Of a stretch of DNA of 64,000 bases, positions 40,825-49,706 are shown one piece after another. Source of the stretch: Streptomyces sp. NRRL B-3428 (GTDB taxonomy: Bacteria; Actinomycetota; Actinomycetes; Streptomycetales; Streptomycetaceae); the NCBI GenBank assembly GCA_000721375.1, contig JOGW01000010.1:62001-126000 (forward strand), in the 5' to 3' direction. Positions within the stretch are counted from its first letter, which is position 1; each line of letters opens with the position of its first letter. Both the position numbers and the translations under genes were made by a program. The notes under the pieces were generated by a model that was not told the DNA's origin, searched no databases, and saw only the letters and a program-made list of their open reading frames with translations.

Positions 40825-42906
40825 TCAGGCGGTGGGGGCGGGGGTCTGGGCCTGGATCGCCGTGATGGCGACCGTGTTGACGATGTCCTGGACGAGGGCA
40901 CCGCGGGACAGGTCGTTCACGGGCTTGCGCAGACCCTGGAGCACCGGGCCGACGGCGATGGCGCCGGCCGAACGCTGCACGGCCTTGTACGTGTTGTTGC
41001 CGGTGTTGAGGTCGGGGAAGATCAGCACGCTGGCCTGACCGGCGACCTCGGAGCCGGGCAGCTTGGTCGCGGCGACGGACGGCTCGACGGCCGCGTCGTA
41101 CTGGATCGGGCCCTCGATCTTCAGGCCCAGGTTCTGGCCGCGGACCAGCTCGGTGGCCTCGCGGACCTTGTCGACGTCCGCGCCCTTGCCGGAGGTACCG
41201 GTCGAGTACGAGAGCATCGCGATCCGCGGCTCGACGCCGAACTGCTCGGCGGTGGCGGCCGACTGGACCGCGATGTCCGCGAGCTGCTCGGCGTTCGGGT
41301 CCGGGTTGACCGCGCAGTCGCCGTACACGAGGACCTTGTCGGCCAGGCACATGAAGAACACGGACGAGACGATCTTCGCGTCCGGCTTGGTCTTGATGAT
41401 CTCGAACGCCGGGCGGATGGTCGCGGCGGTGGAGTGCACCGAACCGGAGACCATGCCGTCGGCGAGACCGCTCTGGACCATCAGCGTGCCGAAGTAGTTG
41501 ACGTCCACGACGATGTCGTTGGCCAGCTCGACCGTCATGCCCTTGTGGGCGCGCAGCTGTGCGTACTGCTCCGCGAACGTGGCGCGCAGTTCCGAGGTGG
41601 CCGGGTCGATGATCTGGGCGTCGGAGAGGTTGATGCCCAGGTCCGCGGCCTTCTTGCGGATGGCCTCGGTGTCACCGAGCAGCGTCAGGTCGCAGACACC
41701 ACGGCGAAGCAGTACGTCGGCGGCGCGAAGGACGCGGTCCTCGGTGCCCTCGGGCAGGACGACACGGCGCTTGTCGGACCGGGCCTGCTCGATCAGCTTG
41801 TGCTCGAACATCATCGGCGTGACCTTGCCGCTGCGGGACACCTCGACCCGGCCGAGCAGTTCGGCACCGTCCACATGGCGCTCGAAGAGGCCGAGCGCGG
41901 TCTCCGCCTTGCGCGGGGTCGCGGCGTTCAACTTGCCTTCGAGGGCGAAGAGTTCGGCCGCCGTCGGGAAGGAGTTGCCCGCCACCGAGACCACCGGCGT
42001 GCCCGGCGCGAGGCGCTCGGCCAGGCGCAGGATCTCCTGGCTGGGGCGCTCGTTGAGCGTGAGCAGCACGCCCGCGATCGGCGGCGTACCGGCGTTGTGC
42101 GCGGCGAGCGCGCCCACCACCAGGTCGGCGCGGTCGCCGGGGGTGACCACGAGACAGCCCGGGGTCAGGGCGTTCAGGAAGTTCGGCAGCATGGCGCCGC
42201 CGAACACGAAGTCGAGGGCGTCGCGCGCGAGTCCGGCGTCGTCACCGAGCACCACCTTGCCGTCGAGGGCATGGGTGATCTGCGCGACGGTGGGCGCGGA
42301 CAGGGCCGGCTCGTCCGGAAGTACGTAGCAGGGCACGGGCAGTCGGTTGCTCAGCTTCTCGGCGATGACCTCCCGGTCCTCGCCGGCCACGCGGTTCACC
42401 ACCATCGCGAGCACGTCGCAGCCGAGCGCCTCGTACGCGCGGTAGGCGTTGCGCGCCTCCGAACGCACCGAAGGCGCCGCCTGGTTCTTGCCGCCGACCA
42501 CCGGAAGCACCCACGCGCCGAACTCGTTGGCGAGCCGTGCGTTGAGCGCCAGCTCGTCGGGGAGCTGGGTGTCGGCGAAGTCGGTGCCGAGCACGAGGAC
42601 CACCTCGTACTCGCGGGCCACCTCGTGGAAGCGGTCGACGAGCTGGGAGACCAGCTCGTCGGTGCCCTTCTCGGCCTGGAGCGTGGAGGCCTCGTGGTAG
42701 TCCATGCCGTAGACGCTCGACGCGTCCTGTGTCAGGCGGTAGCGCGCCCGCAGCAGATCGAAAAGGCGGTCGGGGCCGTCGTGGACGAGCGGGCGGAAGA
42801 CGCCCACCCGGTCGACCTGACGGGTCAGGAGTTCCATGACTCCCAGCTCGACGACCTGGCGGCCGTCTCCGCGGTCGATCCCGGTCACGTACACGCTGCG
42901 CGTCAC
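40825..42906 (-). CDS. pta: Phosphate acetyltransferase (long DRTGG-containing form)
   Basis: 693 residues from the GTG at 42906 with AGGAGA upstream. An N-terminal DTB-synthetase-like P-loop-derived domain (about 1-210, RSVYVTGIDRGDGRQVVELG) and a DRTGG domain (about 215-340) precede the catalytic PTA_PTB domain (about 365-690: KRRVVLPEGTEDRVLRAAD, GLADGMVSGSVHSTAATIRPA, YSTGTSGKGADVDKV, FPDLNTGNNTYKAVQR). It interconverts acetyl-CoA and acetyl-phosphate. The first P-loop is degenerate (TGIDRGDG), as often in this family. It is first in the pta-ackA-pyk run and divergent from pfkA over 400 bp. Confidence 0.96.
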   Translation of the reverse strand: MTRSVYVTGIDRGDGRQVVELGVMELLTRQVDRVGVFRPLVHDGPDRLFDLLRARYRLTQDASSVYGMDYHEASTLQAEKGTDELVSQLVDRFHEVAREYEVVLVLGTDFADTQLPDELALNARLANEFGAWVLPVVGGKNQAAPSVRSEARNAYRAYEALGCDVLAMVVNRVAGEDREVIAEKLSNRLPVPCYVLPDEPALSAPTVAQITHALDGKVVLGDDAGLARDALDFVFGGAMLPNFLNALTPGCLVVTPGDRADLVVGALAAHNAGTPPIAGVLLTLNERPSQEILRLAERLAPGTPVVSVAGNSFPTAAELFALEGKLNAATPRKAETALGLFERHVDGAELLGRVEVSRSGKVTPMMFEHKLIEQARSDKRRVVLPEGTEDRVLRAADVLLRRGVCDLTLLGDTEAIRKKAADLGINLSDAQIIDPATSELRATFAEQYAQLRAHKGMTVELANDIVVDVNYFGTLMVQSGLADGMVSGSVHSTAATIRPAFEIIKTKPDAKIVSSVFFMCLADKVLVYGDCAVNPDPNAEQLADIAVQSAATAEQFGVEPRIAMLSYSTGTSGKGADVDKVREATELVRGQNLGLKIEGPIQYDAAVEPSVAATKLPGSEVAGQASVLIFPDLNTGNNTYKAVQRSAGAIAVGPVLQGLRKPVNDLSRGALVQDIVNTVAITAIQAQTPAPTA

Positions 42907-43306
42907 GCGTGTTCTCCTCTTCGCTTCACTGAGCTTCGTCTTCGCTACGCCGAGCTTGTCCGGGCTTCTTCGCCGTAACCGCTCGCCGCCGTCACTCCCG
43001 ATTGTCGGGTGACAGGCGGTGTTGCGCCTGCGGTGTGAGTACGAGAGTTCGTACGGTGATCCACCGAGGCGGGGCGGCTGAAAATTACCCGTTATGGTGT
43101 GCTTGCCCTCTTGACAATACCCCCGCGTGTGGATAGGGCGCCCGCCGGACCAAGGCCCCGAGCCCGGTGGGACCAAGGGCCCTGAGGGTCCCTTCCGGTG
43201 GAGTAAGTGAAAGGGGCACACCTGTGTGGCCCGTGGAACAATCGGATCAATCGGACCACGCTGACCGCGCACGCGCGTACGACTAGCGACCAGGAGACAC
43301 AGCACG
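42907..43306. promoter_or_regulatory. 400-bp divergent promoter region between pta and pfkA
   Basis: No gene seen. A plus-strand -35-like TTGACA at 43111-43116 with a poor -10 (TAGGGC) 17 bp later could serve pfkA with a leader of about 165 nt. Near 43150-43195 CCC/GGG runs form small dyads (GAGCCCGGTGGGACC, AGGGCCCTGAGGGTCCCTT). The pta promoter should lie between 42910 and 43100, but I cannot assign it. Confidence 0.35.
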
Positions 43307-44332
43307 ATGCGTATCGGGATTCTCACCGCAGGCGGCGACTGCCCCGGTCTGAACGCAGTGATCCGGTCGGTCGTGCACCGAGCCGTCGCCGCGCACGGGG
43401 ACCAGGTCATCGGTTTCGAGGACGGCTACAAGGGCCTTCTCGACGGCTACTACCGCCCCCTCGACCTCGTCGGCGTGAGCGGCATCCTCGCCCGCGGCGG
43501 CACGATCCTCGGTTCGGCCCGCCTGGAGAAGGGCCGCCTGGAGGACGCCGTCGCCAACGCGCCGGCTCTTGCGAAGAAGCTCGGTATCGACGTCCTCATC
43601 CCGATCGGCGGCGAGGGCACGCTGACCGCGGCCCGCATGCTGTCCGACGCGGGGATGCCGGTGGTCGGTGTCCCGAAGACGATCGACAACGACATCAACG
43701 CCACGGACCGTACGTTCGGCTTCGACACGGCGGTCGGTGTCGCCACCGAGGCGATGGACCGTCTCAAGACCACCGCCGAGTCGCACCAGCGCGTGATGGT
43801 CGTCGAGGTCATGGGCCGCCACGCGGGCTGGATCGCCCTGGAGTCCGGCATGGCCGGCGGCGCCCACGGCATCTGCCTCCCCGAGCGTCCCTTCGATCCG
43901 GCCGACCTGGTCAAGATGGTCGAGGAGCGCTTCGCGCGCGGCAAGAAGTTCGCGGTCATCTGCGTCGCCGAAGGTGCGCATCCGCTCGCGGGCTCGATGG
44001 ACTACGGCACCGGTGAGATCGACCAGTACGGGCACGAGCGTTTCAAGGGCATCGGTACGGCGCTCGCGCATGAGCTGGAGCACCGGCTCGGCAAGGAGGC
44101 CAAGCCGGTCATCCTCGGTCACGTCCAGCGTGGTGGTACGCCGACCGCGTACGACCGTGTGCTCGCCACGCGGTTCGGCTGGCACGCGGTGGAGGCCGCG
44201 CACCGGGGGGACTTCGGCAAGTTCACGGCCCTGCGGGGTACGGACATCGAGATGGTGCCGCTGGCGGATGCGGTCACCGAGCTGAAGACGGTTCCGGAGT
44301 ACCGGATGGCCGAGGCCGAGTCGGTCTTCTAG
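43307..44332 (+). CDS. pfkA: 6-phosphofructokinase (group III, Gly104/Lys124 type)
   Basis: 341 residues, MRIGILTAGGDCPGLNAVIRS. It phosphorylates fructose-6-phosphate. Landmarks are GGDCPGLNA, PIGGEGTLTAA with Gly104 (ATP enzymes; Asp in PPi enzymes), VPKTIDNDI with Lys124 and catalytic Asp127, MGRHAGWIA, and ILGHVQRGGTPTAYDR. The Gly104 plus Lys124 combination marks the actinomycete group III enzymes, ATP-dependent but close in sequence to PPi-dependent ones. GGAGACACAGCACG precedes the ATG. By position it corresponds to the S. coelicolor SCO5426 isozyme (recollection). A strong terminator follows. Confidence 0.97.
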   Translation: MRIGILTAGGDCPGLNAVIRSVVHRAVAAHGDQVIGFEDGYKGLLDGYYRPLDLVGVSGILARGGTILGSARLEKGRLEDAVANAPALAKKLGIDVLIPIGGEGTLTAARMLSDAGMPVVGVPKTIDNDINATDRTFGFDTAVGVATEAMDRLKTTAESHQRVMVVEVMGRHAGWIALESGMAGGAHGICLPERPFDPADLVKMVEERFARGKKFAVICVAEGAHPLAGSMDYGTGEIDQYGHERFKGIGTALAHELEHRLGKEAKPVILGHVQRGGTPTAYDRVLATRFGWHAVEAAHRGDFGKFTALRGTDIEMVPLADAVTELKTVPEYRMAEAESVF

Positions 44333-44347
44333 CTGCTGCTTCGTGTG

Positions 44348-44375
44348 CGGGCCCCCGGCTTTTGCCGGGGGCCCG
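44348..44375 (+). terminator. Terminator after pfkA
   Basis: CGGGCCCCCGGC-TTTT-GCCGGGGGCCCG, perfect 12-bp stem, 15 bp after the stop. Confidence 0.9.
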
Positions 44376-44423
44376 TTGCGTTGGCGGTGCGGAATAGGTC
44401 CCGGCCCCAAGGGACTTCAGACC

Positions 44424-45116
44424 TCAATTCGCCCGAGCCCGAGCCCGAGCCCAGAAATGGTCGACGATCTGCGACAGGAACTCGCGGGCGTTGTCGCCGG
44501 TGTCGCCGGAATCACCCCAGCCGAGCGTCGCCGCGGTGCGGCCCTGGTACTCCTCGTGCAGGGATTCCAGGGCGTGTTCGATGTGGTGGGGTGCCACCGG
44601 GACCAGCTTCGCGATCGGTTTGGCGTACGGCTGCCAGCGCGCCGTCACCGCACTCGTGAGCAGTTCCGTCAGCCGGGCCTGGCGCCCCGTGACCGTGACG
44701 AAGGCGCGCGGCGAGAGCCTCAGCACCTCGGCGAGCGCGGCCGTCTGGCGCTCGTTGCCGCGCCACGCGTCGCGCTCCTCCATCTGCGCGTACGAGCGGT
44801 GGTCGAGCCCCACCGCCCGAGCCAGGTCCTCGGTGGCGAACCCGCGCGCGAGGCGGTGCTCGCGCAAGGTGCGCGCCGCGCCCAGGAGTTCACCGGGCGT
44901 GCACCACAACGCACCGGCCAGCGCGGTCAGTTCACCGCTGGTCGGCGTCGCGATCCCGCGCTCCCAGGCAAGGACGGTGTCCGGCGTGACATGGGCAAGG
45001 CCGTAGCTGGCCCGGATTCCGTACGCCACATGCCCGGGTGCCATGCCGAGCGCCTCGCGCAGCCGGCGGGCGGCGAGGGCGTTGAACGGGGGAGTGGTCT
45101 GTGACACGGCGGTCAC
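44424..45116 (-). CDS. XRE-type helix-turn-helix regulator with two HTH regions
   Basis: 230 residues from the GTG at 45116. Two consecutive HTH_XRE-like stretches are visible: RLREALGMAPGHVAYGIRASYGLAHVTPDTVLAWERGIATPTSGELTALA split at about 17-70, and REHRLARGFATEDLARAVGLDHRSYAQMEE at about 84-115. The C-terminus (about 145-230) is unassigned. It sits just after pfkA (SCO5427-like position) and is convergent with it; 199 bp separate it from the divergent GH64 gene. The target is unknown. Confidence 0.8.
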   Translation of the reverse strand: MTAVSQTTPPFNALAARRLREALGMAPGHVAYGIRASYGLAHVTPDTVLAWERGIATPTSGELTALAGALWCTPGELLGAARTLREHRLARGFATEDLARAVGLDHRSYAQMEERDAWRGNERQTAALAEVLRLSPRAFVTVTGRQARLTELLTSAVTARWQPYAKPIAKLVPVAPHHIEHALESLHEEYQGRTAATLGWGDSGDTGDNAREFLSQIVDHFWARARARAN

Positions 45117-45224
45117 GCTAAGTCCGGCAGGGGTCCATGGCTACGGTGCGTTCGCCCAGGATCACCGGTCGTAGGAATCTACGGGTGCGGCGAATGCCTT
45201 CGACTCCTGAACGGAAAGAAAACA

Positions 45225-45238
45225 TGGGAGCGCTCCCT
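45225..45238. promoter_or_regulatory. CebR-like box upstream of the GH64 glucanase
   Basis: TGGGAGCGCTCCCT matches 13 of 14 bases of TGGGAGCGCTCCCA, the CebR operator of Streptomyces cellobiose/cellotriose control. It lies 78 bp before the GTG and 11 bp upstream of a -35-like TTGACG (45249-45254). LacI-type repression relieved by beta-glucan oligosaccharides is the likely mode. Confidence 0.75.
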
Positions 45239-45315
45239 GCGTGAAGTCTTGACGCCCTCGCGGGTGCTCGCAACAGTGGGCGCACCCCACACCCCCCACC
45301 ACAGGAGCGCCGATC

Positions 45316-46578
45316 GTGATATCGCGCAGACTGTTCCTCGCGGGCGCCGGAGCGAGCGCCGCCGCAGCCGCCGCCTCCCTGGCCGTCCCGGCGTGGACCG
45401 CCGCAGCCGCCCCCGCCTCCCTGGCCGTCCCGGCGTGGACCGCCGCAGCCGCCCCCGCCACCTGTGAACTCGCCCTGGAGAACAAGTCGTTGCCCGGCAC
45501 CGTGCGTGCCTACGTCACCGGGCACGAGCAGTCCACCGGCAACTGGCTGCTCATCCGCGCCGACGGCGGGATCTACCGGCCCGAGTCGCCGAGCGCCCCG
45601 CAGACCCCGCTGCCCGTCGACTGCGGTATCGCGCTCAACCCGGCCGGAGCGGCCCCCCGGGTCGTGACGCTGCCCCAGATGTTCGGCGCCCGCGTCTACT
45701 TCGTCCGCGACGACACCCTGGACTTCTTCCTCAACCCCGGTCCGGGCCTTGTCGAGCCGGCCTTCGCCACACCTGCCGACGCGAACTACGGAAAGACCTG
45801 GTCGTTCTGCGAGTTCACCTTCAACACCCAGCAGCTGTTCGCCAACATCAGCTACGTCGACCTGGTGACCGCGCTGCCCATCGGGCTGCGTCTGGAGGGC
45901 GATGCCACGCACACCGTCGCCCCGCTGCCCGACGGCGCGGTCGACCGGATCGCCGCCGATCTGCAGGCGCAGGCCGCGCGCGACGGGCAGCCCTGGGACC
46001 GGCTTGTCATCAAGGGCGGTGACGGCAAGGTGCTGCGCTGCATCTCGCCGCAGAACCTGATGGCGCCCTACTTCGACCGGCCCGACCAGATGCCGTTCCG
46101 CGATGTCTGGAACGGCTACATCGACCAGGTGTGGGAGAAGTACCGCGGCAGCGATCTGCGGATCGATCTGCAGGGCGGCCGCGGTGTGTTCACCGGCCGG
46201 GTGGGCGGTGACACGCTCACCTTCACCGGCGGGCACAGCTTCCCGAAGCCGACGTCGAAGGACATCTTCACCTGCAACCACGGCCCGTTCACCAACAACC
46301 CGTCGGACCCCGACGACAAGAAGGCCCTGCTCGCCCGTATCGCCGCCGGGTTCAACCGCAGCATCATGCTCACGCATCCCGACCAGCCCAACGGGGTGAC
46401 CGCCGGTGACTACTACCGTGACGCCACCACCAACCACTGGTCGCGCGTCGTGCACGCCAACTCGCCGATCGGGTACGCCTTCCCGTACGACGACGTACGC
46501 CCGGACGGCCAGCCGGATGTGTCCGGCGCGGCGCACGACGGCAATCCGCGCCGGTTCACGGTGAGCGTGGGGGCCTGA
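45316..46578 (+). CDS. Tat-exported GH64 endo-beta-1,3-glucanase
   Basis: 420 residues from the GTG at 45316 (AGGAG eight nt upstream). The N-terminus MISRRLFLAGAGASAAAAAA is a twin-arginine signal (SRRLFL). Its Ala-rich end contains a tandem duplication, ASLAVPAWTAAAAP twice. The GH64/thaumatin-like-protein domain fills about 50-415: CELALENKSLPGTVRAYVTGHE, ANYGKTWSFCEFTFNTQQLFANISYVDLV split around the Asp/Glu catalytic region, and VLRCISPQNLMAPYFDRP. GH64 enzymes release laminaripentaose from beta-1,3-glucan such as fungal cell walls. It has no carbohydrate-binding module. A CebR-like box lies upstream, and a sugar ABC importer is encoded convergently. Confidence 0.93.
   Translation: MISRRLFLAGAGASAAAAAASLAVPAWTAAAAPASLAVPAWTAAAAPATCELALENKSLPGTVRAYVTGHEQSTGNWLLIRADGGIYRPESPSAPQTPLPVDCGIALNPAGAAPRVVTLPQMFGARVYFVRDDTLDFFLNPGPGLVEPAFATPADANYGKTWSFCEFTFNTQQLFANISYVDLVTALPIGLRLEGDATHTVAPLPDGAVDRIAADLQAQAARDGQPWDRLVIKGGDGKVLRCISPQNLMAPYFDRPDQMPFRDVWNGYIDQVWEKYRGSDLRIDLQGGRGVFTGRVGGDTLTFTGGHSFPKPTSKDIFTCNHGPFTNNPSDPDDKKALLARIAAGFNRSIMLTHPDQPNGVTAGDYYRDATTNHWSRVVHANSPIGYAFPYDDVRPDGQPDVSGAAHDGNPRRFTVSVGA
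45373..45456 (+). repeat. Perfect 42-bp tandem duplication in the GH64 signal peptide
   Basis: Positions 45373-45414 and 45415-45456 are identical, adding 14 residues in frame after the twin-arginine h-region. The identity at DNA level implies a recent slippage event. Confidence 0.95.
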
Positions 46579-46584
46579 TGAGCG

Positions 46585-46612
46585 GCGGGGGTCCGCTGCC
46601 CCGGGCCCCCGC
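46585..46612. terminator. Hairpin between the GH64 and ABC permease genes
   Basis: GCGGGGGTCC pairs with GGGCCCCCGC (9 of 10) in the 33-bp convergent gap, reaching into the permease stop codon. Confidence 0.6.
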
Positions 46613-47436
46613 TACCCCTTCACCGCACCCCCCAGCGCGAACCCTCCGCCGAGCCGCCGTGCGATCAGCACGTACAGCAGGATCACCGGCGTCGAGTAGA
46701 TGATCGAGAAGGCGGCGAGCTGGCCGTAGATCACCTGGCCGCGGTTGCCGAAGAAGTCGTTGATGGAGACCGAGGCCGGCATCTGGGCGGGGTCGATCAG
46801 GAGCATGAAGGGGACGAAGAAGTTGCCCCACATCATGACGAAGGAGAAGACCGTCACGACGGAGACTCCCGGCCCCATCAGCGGAAGCACGATCCGCAGC
46901 AGTGACTGGAAGGACGAGGCGCCGTCCGTCCAGGCCGCCTCCTCCAGGTCCTTCGGCACGCCGTCCATGAAATTCTTCATCAGCCAGATGCCGAACGGCA
47001 GTCCGGACGCGGCGAAGAAGAAGATCGTGCCGTGCATGGTGTCGATCAGGTCGACCTGGACGAACAGGGCGTAGACGGGGACCATCACGGCCGTGATCGG
47101 CAGACAGGTCGCGAACAGGATCGTCAGCAGGAACGGCCGGTTGAAACGGGAGCGGTAGCGCGAGAGCGGATACGCCGCGAGGGCCGCCAGGACAACGACG
47201 AGTGCGGTCGCTCCGCCGCACAGGATCAGGCTGTTGAGCAGCGGTGTGAACGTGATCTCGTCGACGAGCACGGCGTCGAAGTTGTCGAAGGTGAGGCTGC
47301 CGGGGACCTTCACCTTGAGGTTGGCCTCGGCGTCGAGGGCCGAGAGCACCACCCAGGCGAGCGGCAGGATGAAGACGGCGGCGGCGAAGAGCAGTCCGAG
47401 GTCGGCGGCGAGACGTCTCTGCGTACGACGGCGCAT
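46612..47436 (-). CDS. Sugar ABC transporter permease (MalG type)
   Basis: 274 residues, about six membrane helices. The EAA loop is EEAAWTDGASSFQSLLRIVLPLMGP (about 166-190), the contact site for the ATPase. N-terminal helix FAAAVFILPLAWVVLSALDAEANL and final helices around IIYSTPVILLYVLIARR are as in MalG/CUT1 permeases. It starts 1 bp after the stop of the first permease, completing an SBP-permease-permease operon. No ATP-binding gene is present; Streptomyces CUT1 importers normally share the MsiK ATPase encoded elsewhere. Confidence 0.93.
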   Translation of the reverse strand: MRRRTQRRLAADLGLLFAAAVFILPLAWVVLSALDAEANLKVKVPGSLTFDNFDAVLVDEITFTPLLNSLILCGGATALVVVLAALAAYPLSRYRSRFNRPFLLTILFATCLPITAVMVPVYALFVQVDLIDTMHGTIFFFAASGLPFGIWLMKNFMDGVPKDLEEAAWTDGASSFQSLLRIVLPLMGPGVSVVTVFSFVMMWGNFFVPFMLLIDPAQMPASVSINDFFGNRGQVIYGQLAAFSIIYSTPVILLYVLIARRLGGGFALGGAVKG

Positions 47437-47437
47437 C

Positions 47438-48328
47438 TCAGACCTCCGTCCGCAGCAGCCGCATGTACACGAGGGAGAACAGCGAGCCCACGATCAGCAG
47501 GAGCAGCGCCACGGCGGTCGCGTATCCGATCATGCTGTTCTGGAACGCCTCCTCGTACATGTACAGCGGCAGTGTCTGGCTGCGGTTGCCCGGGCCACCG
47601 CGGGTCATCACCCAGATCAGACCGAACACCGAAAGGGTCTGCAGGGTGTTGAGCATCAGATTGGTGCCGATGGAGCGGCGGATCATCGGGAGCGTGATGT
47701 GCCACAGGCGCCGCCAGCCACCCGCGCCGTCCATCTGCGCGGACTCCACGACGTCCTTGGGTATCTCGTTGAGCGCCGCCGAGTAGACGAGCATCGAGAA
47801 GGCGGTGCCGCGCCAGACGTTGGCGAAGGACACCGCGAGGATCGGCAGTGTGAACAGCCAGTTCTGCGAAGGAAGATGGAGGAAGTCGAGGATCGCGTTG
47901 AGCGTGCCCTGCTTCTGGAAGAACGCGTAGAGCAGAAAGCCCGCGACGACCTCGGGCAGCACCCATGCCGTCACCACGATGCCGCCGGTGAGCGTGCGCA
48001 GCGGCTTGGAGGCGCGCTGCATGAGCAGGGCGAGTCCGAGGCCGAGGGTGTTCTGGCCGACGAGCGAGGACAGGACCGTGAACACGAGCGTGAGCCATAC
48101 GGCGTTGAGGAAGTCCTCGTCACCGAACGCCTCGCGGAAGTTCTCGAAGCCGATCACGCTGGAGGAGGCCTGACCGGTCAACTGCAGGTCGGTGAAGGCC
48201 AGATAGACGCAGTAGCCGATGGGCCCCGCGAGGAACGCGAGCATCAGCAGGACGGCGGGGGAGAGGGGCAGGGCCCGCATCAGACTGCGACGCGGGCCCC
48301 GTGCTGTTCTCGACGAGGAGCTCTTCAC
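47438..48328 (-). CDS. Sugar ABC transporter permease (MalF type)
   Basis: 296 residues from the GTG at 48328, 10 bp after the binding-protein stop. A basic N-terminus (KSSSSRTARGPRRSLMRALPL) precedes six helices. The EAA motif is VVESAQMDGAGGWRRLWHITLPMI (about 190-212). WVMTRGGPGNRSQTLPLYMYEEAF is the characteristic MalF/CUT1 stretch before the last helix. It forms the heteromeric channel with the MalG-type subunit. The longer in-frame start at 48421 would overlap the binding-protein gene and is not used. Confidence 0.92.
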   Translation of the reverse strand: MKSSSSRTARGPRRSLMRALPLSPAVLLMLAFLAGPIGYCVYLAFTDLQLTGQASSSVIGFENFREAFGDEDFLNAVWLTLVFTVLSSLVGQNTLGLGLALLMQRASKPLRTLTGGIVVTAWVLPEVVAGFLLYAFFQKQGTLNAILDFLHLPSQNWLFTLPILAVSFANVWRGTAFSMLVYSAALNEIPKDVVESAQMDGAGGWRRLWHITLPMIRRSIGTNLMLNTLQTLSVFGLIWVMTRGGPGNRSQTLPLYMYEEAFQNSMIGYATAVALLLLIVGSLFSLVYMRLLRTEV

Positions 48329-48338
48329 GTACGGCCGC

Positions 48339-49706
48339 TCACTTCTTGACGACGGCGTTGTCGGTGACGGAGGCGAGTTCCTCGTCGTACGTCTTCGCCG
48401 CCTCGTCCACCGAGGAGTCACCCGTCGTGACGGACTCCATCGCCTCCTGGATCGCCACCGAGACCTTCGGATACGCCGGATACGCCGGGCGGTAGTACGT
48501 GAACTGCACCAGGTCCGTGAAGAACTTCAGGCCCGGCTGCGCCTTCACGTACGCCGGGTCCTCGGCCACGTCCTTGCGTACGGCGATGCCCGAGTTGGAG
48601 ATGTACCACTTCTGGGCGTTCTCCTTGGTCTGCATCGTCTTGATGAACTCGAAGGCGAGGTCCTTGTTGGCCGCCTTGCTCGGGATCGCCCAGGTCCAGC
48701 CGCCCGACATGCTCACCTTGCCGGTGCCCTGACCGTTCTGCGTCGGCATCGCGGCGAGCCCCAACTCCTCGGACCACGTGGGCCATTCATGGCCCGCGCC
48801 CTCGTTCCAGTCCTGCGGCAGCCAGGAGCCGTCCAGGTTGATGCCGAGCTTCTCCTTCGGCAGCAGCTCACCGCGTACGGTCGGGCCGAAGTTGGGGTCG
48901 AGCGCGTCCGAGACATCGGGTCCGAGCTTGTCCTTGTAGACGGTCTCGACGAACTGCAGGGAGTCCTTGAAGCCCTGGCTGCCCTGCACCCACTTCTTCT
49001 GCCCCGAGTCGTACAGCGGGTCGTCGCCCGTTCCGTACAGGAGCATCTCGAAGCCCTGCATGGTGGACTGCTCGCCGCCGGGTTTGCCCGTGTAGACGTT
49101 CAGCGGGGTGACGCCGGGCACCTTCTCCTTGATGGTGCGGGCCGCGTCGAGGATCTCGTCCCAGGTCTTGGGCTGCCACACCTCGGGCAGTCCGGCCTTC
49201 TTGAACACCGCCTTGCTGTACCAGAGGCCACGGGTGTCGGTGCCGTCGGGGACGCCGTACGTCTTGCCGTTCTCGGCCTTCGCGGCGGCCTTGGCCGTGT
49301 CGATGAACTGGTTCCAGTCCGGCCACTTGTCCAGGTACTTGTCGAGCGGCTCCAAGTACCCGCTGGTGATATCGGAGTTGATGAGGAACGTGTCCTCGTA
49401 GACCAGGTCGGGCGCGGTCTTGGCGGAGCGCAGCATCTGCTGGAGCTTGGTGTAGTACTCGGCGTCCGGGGCCTTGATCGGGATGAGCTCGATCTTCTTG
49501 CCGGGATTCGCCTTCTCGAACTGCTTCTTCGTCTCGGCCAGGAAGTTGTCCATGACCTTGACGTTGTTGTCCATGGACTGCTTGAACGACACCTTGAGGG
49601 TGTCCGGGTCGTCCCCGGAGTCATCACCGCAGGCGGTCAGGGTGGTGGCGGCGAGCAGAGCTGCTGCGCCGAGAACGAGTGGCGTGAGTGAACGCTTGGG
49701 ACGCAC
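48339..49706 (-). CDS. Sugar ABC transporter substrate-binding lipoprotein
   Basis: 455 residues from the GTG at 49706 with AGGAGG eight nt upstream. Type II signal peptide with lipobox LTAC (Cys26). Family 1 (CUT1) binding-protein fold: ADAEYYTKLQQMLRSAKTAPDLVYEDTFLIN, YGVPDGTDTRGLWYSKAVFKKAG and WAIPSKAANKDLAFEFIKTM. Many aromatic residues (YPAYPKVS, DGSWLPQDWNEG) could stack on sugars. It is first in the importer operon, downstream of a 195-bp region with a LacI-like palindrome. The sugar is unknown; the neighbouring GH64 enzyme makes beta-1,3-gluco-oligosaccharide a candidate. Confidence 0.93.
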   Translation of the reverse strand: MRPKRSLTPLVLGAAALLAATTLTACGDDSGDDPDTLKVSFKQSMDNNVKVMDNFLAETKKQFEKANPGKKIELIPIKAPDAEYYTKLQQMLRSAKTAPDLVYEDTFLINSDITSGYLEPLDKYLDKWPDWNQFIDTAKAAAKAENGKTYGVPDGTDTRGLWYSKAVFKKAGLPEVWQPKTWDEILDAARTIKEKVPGVTPLNVYTGKPGGEQSTMQGFEMLLYGTGDDPLYDSGQKKWVQGSQGFKDSLQFVETVYKDKLGPDVSDALDPNFGPTVRGELLPKEKLGINLDGSWLPQDWNEGAGHEWPTWSEELGLAAMPTQNGQGTGKVSMSGGWTWAIPSKAANKDLAFEFIKTMQTKENAQKWYISNSGIAVRKDVAEDPAYVKAQPGLKFFTDLVQFTYYRPAYPAYPKVSVAIQEAMESVTTGDSSVDEAAKTYDEELASVTDNAVVKK

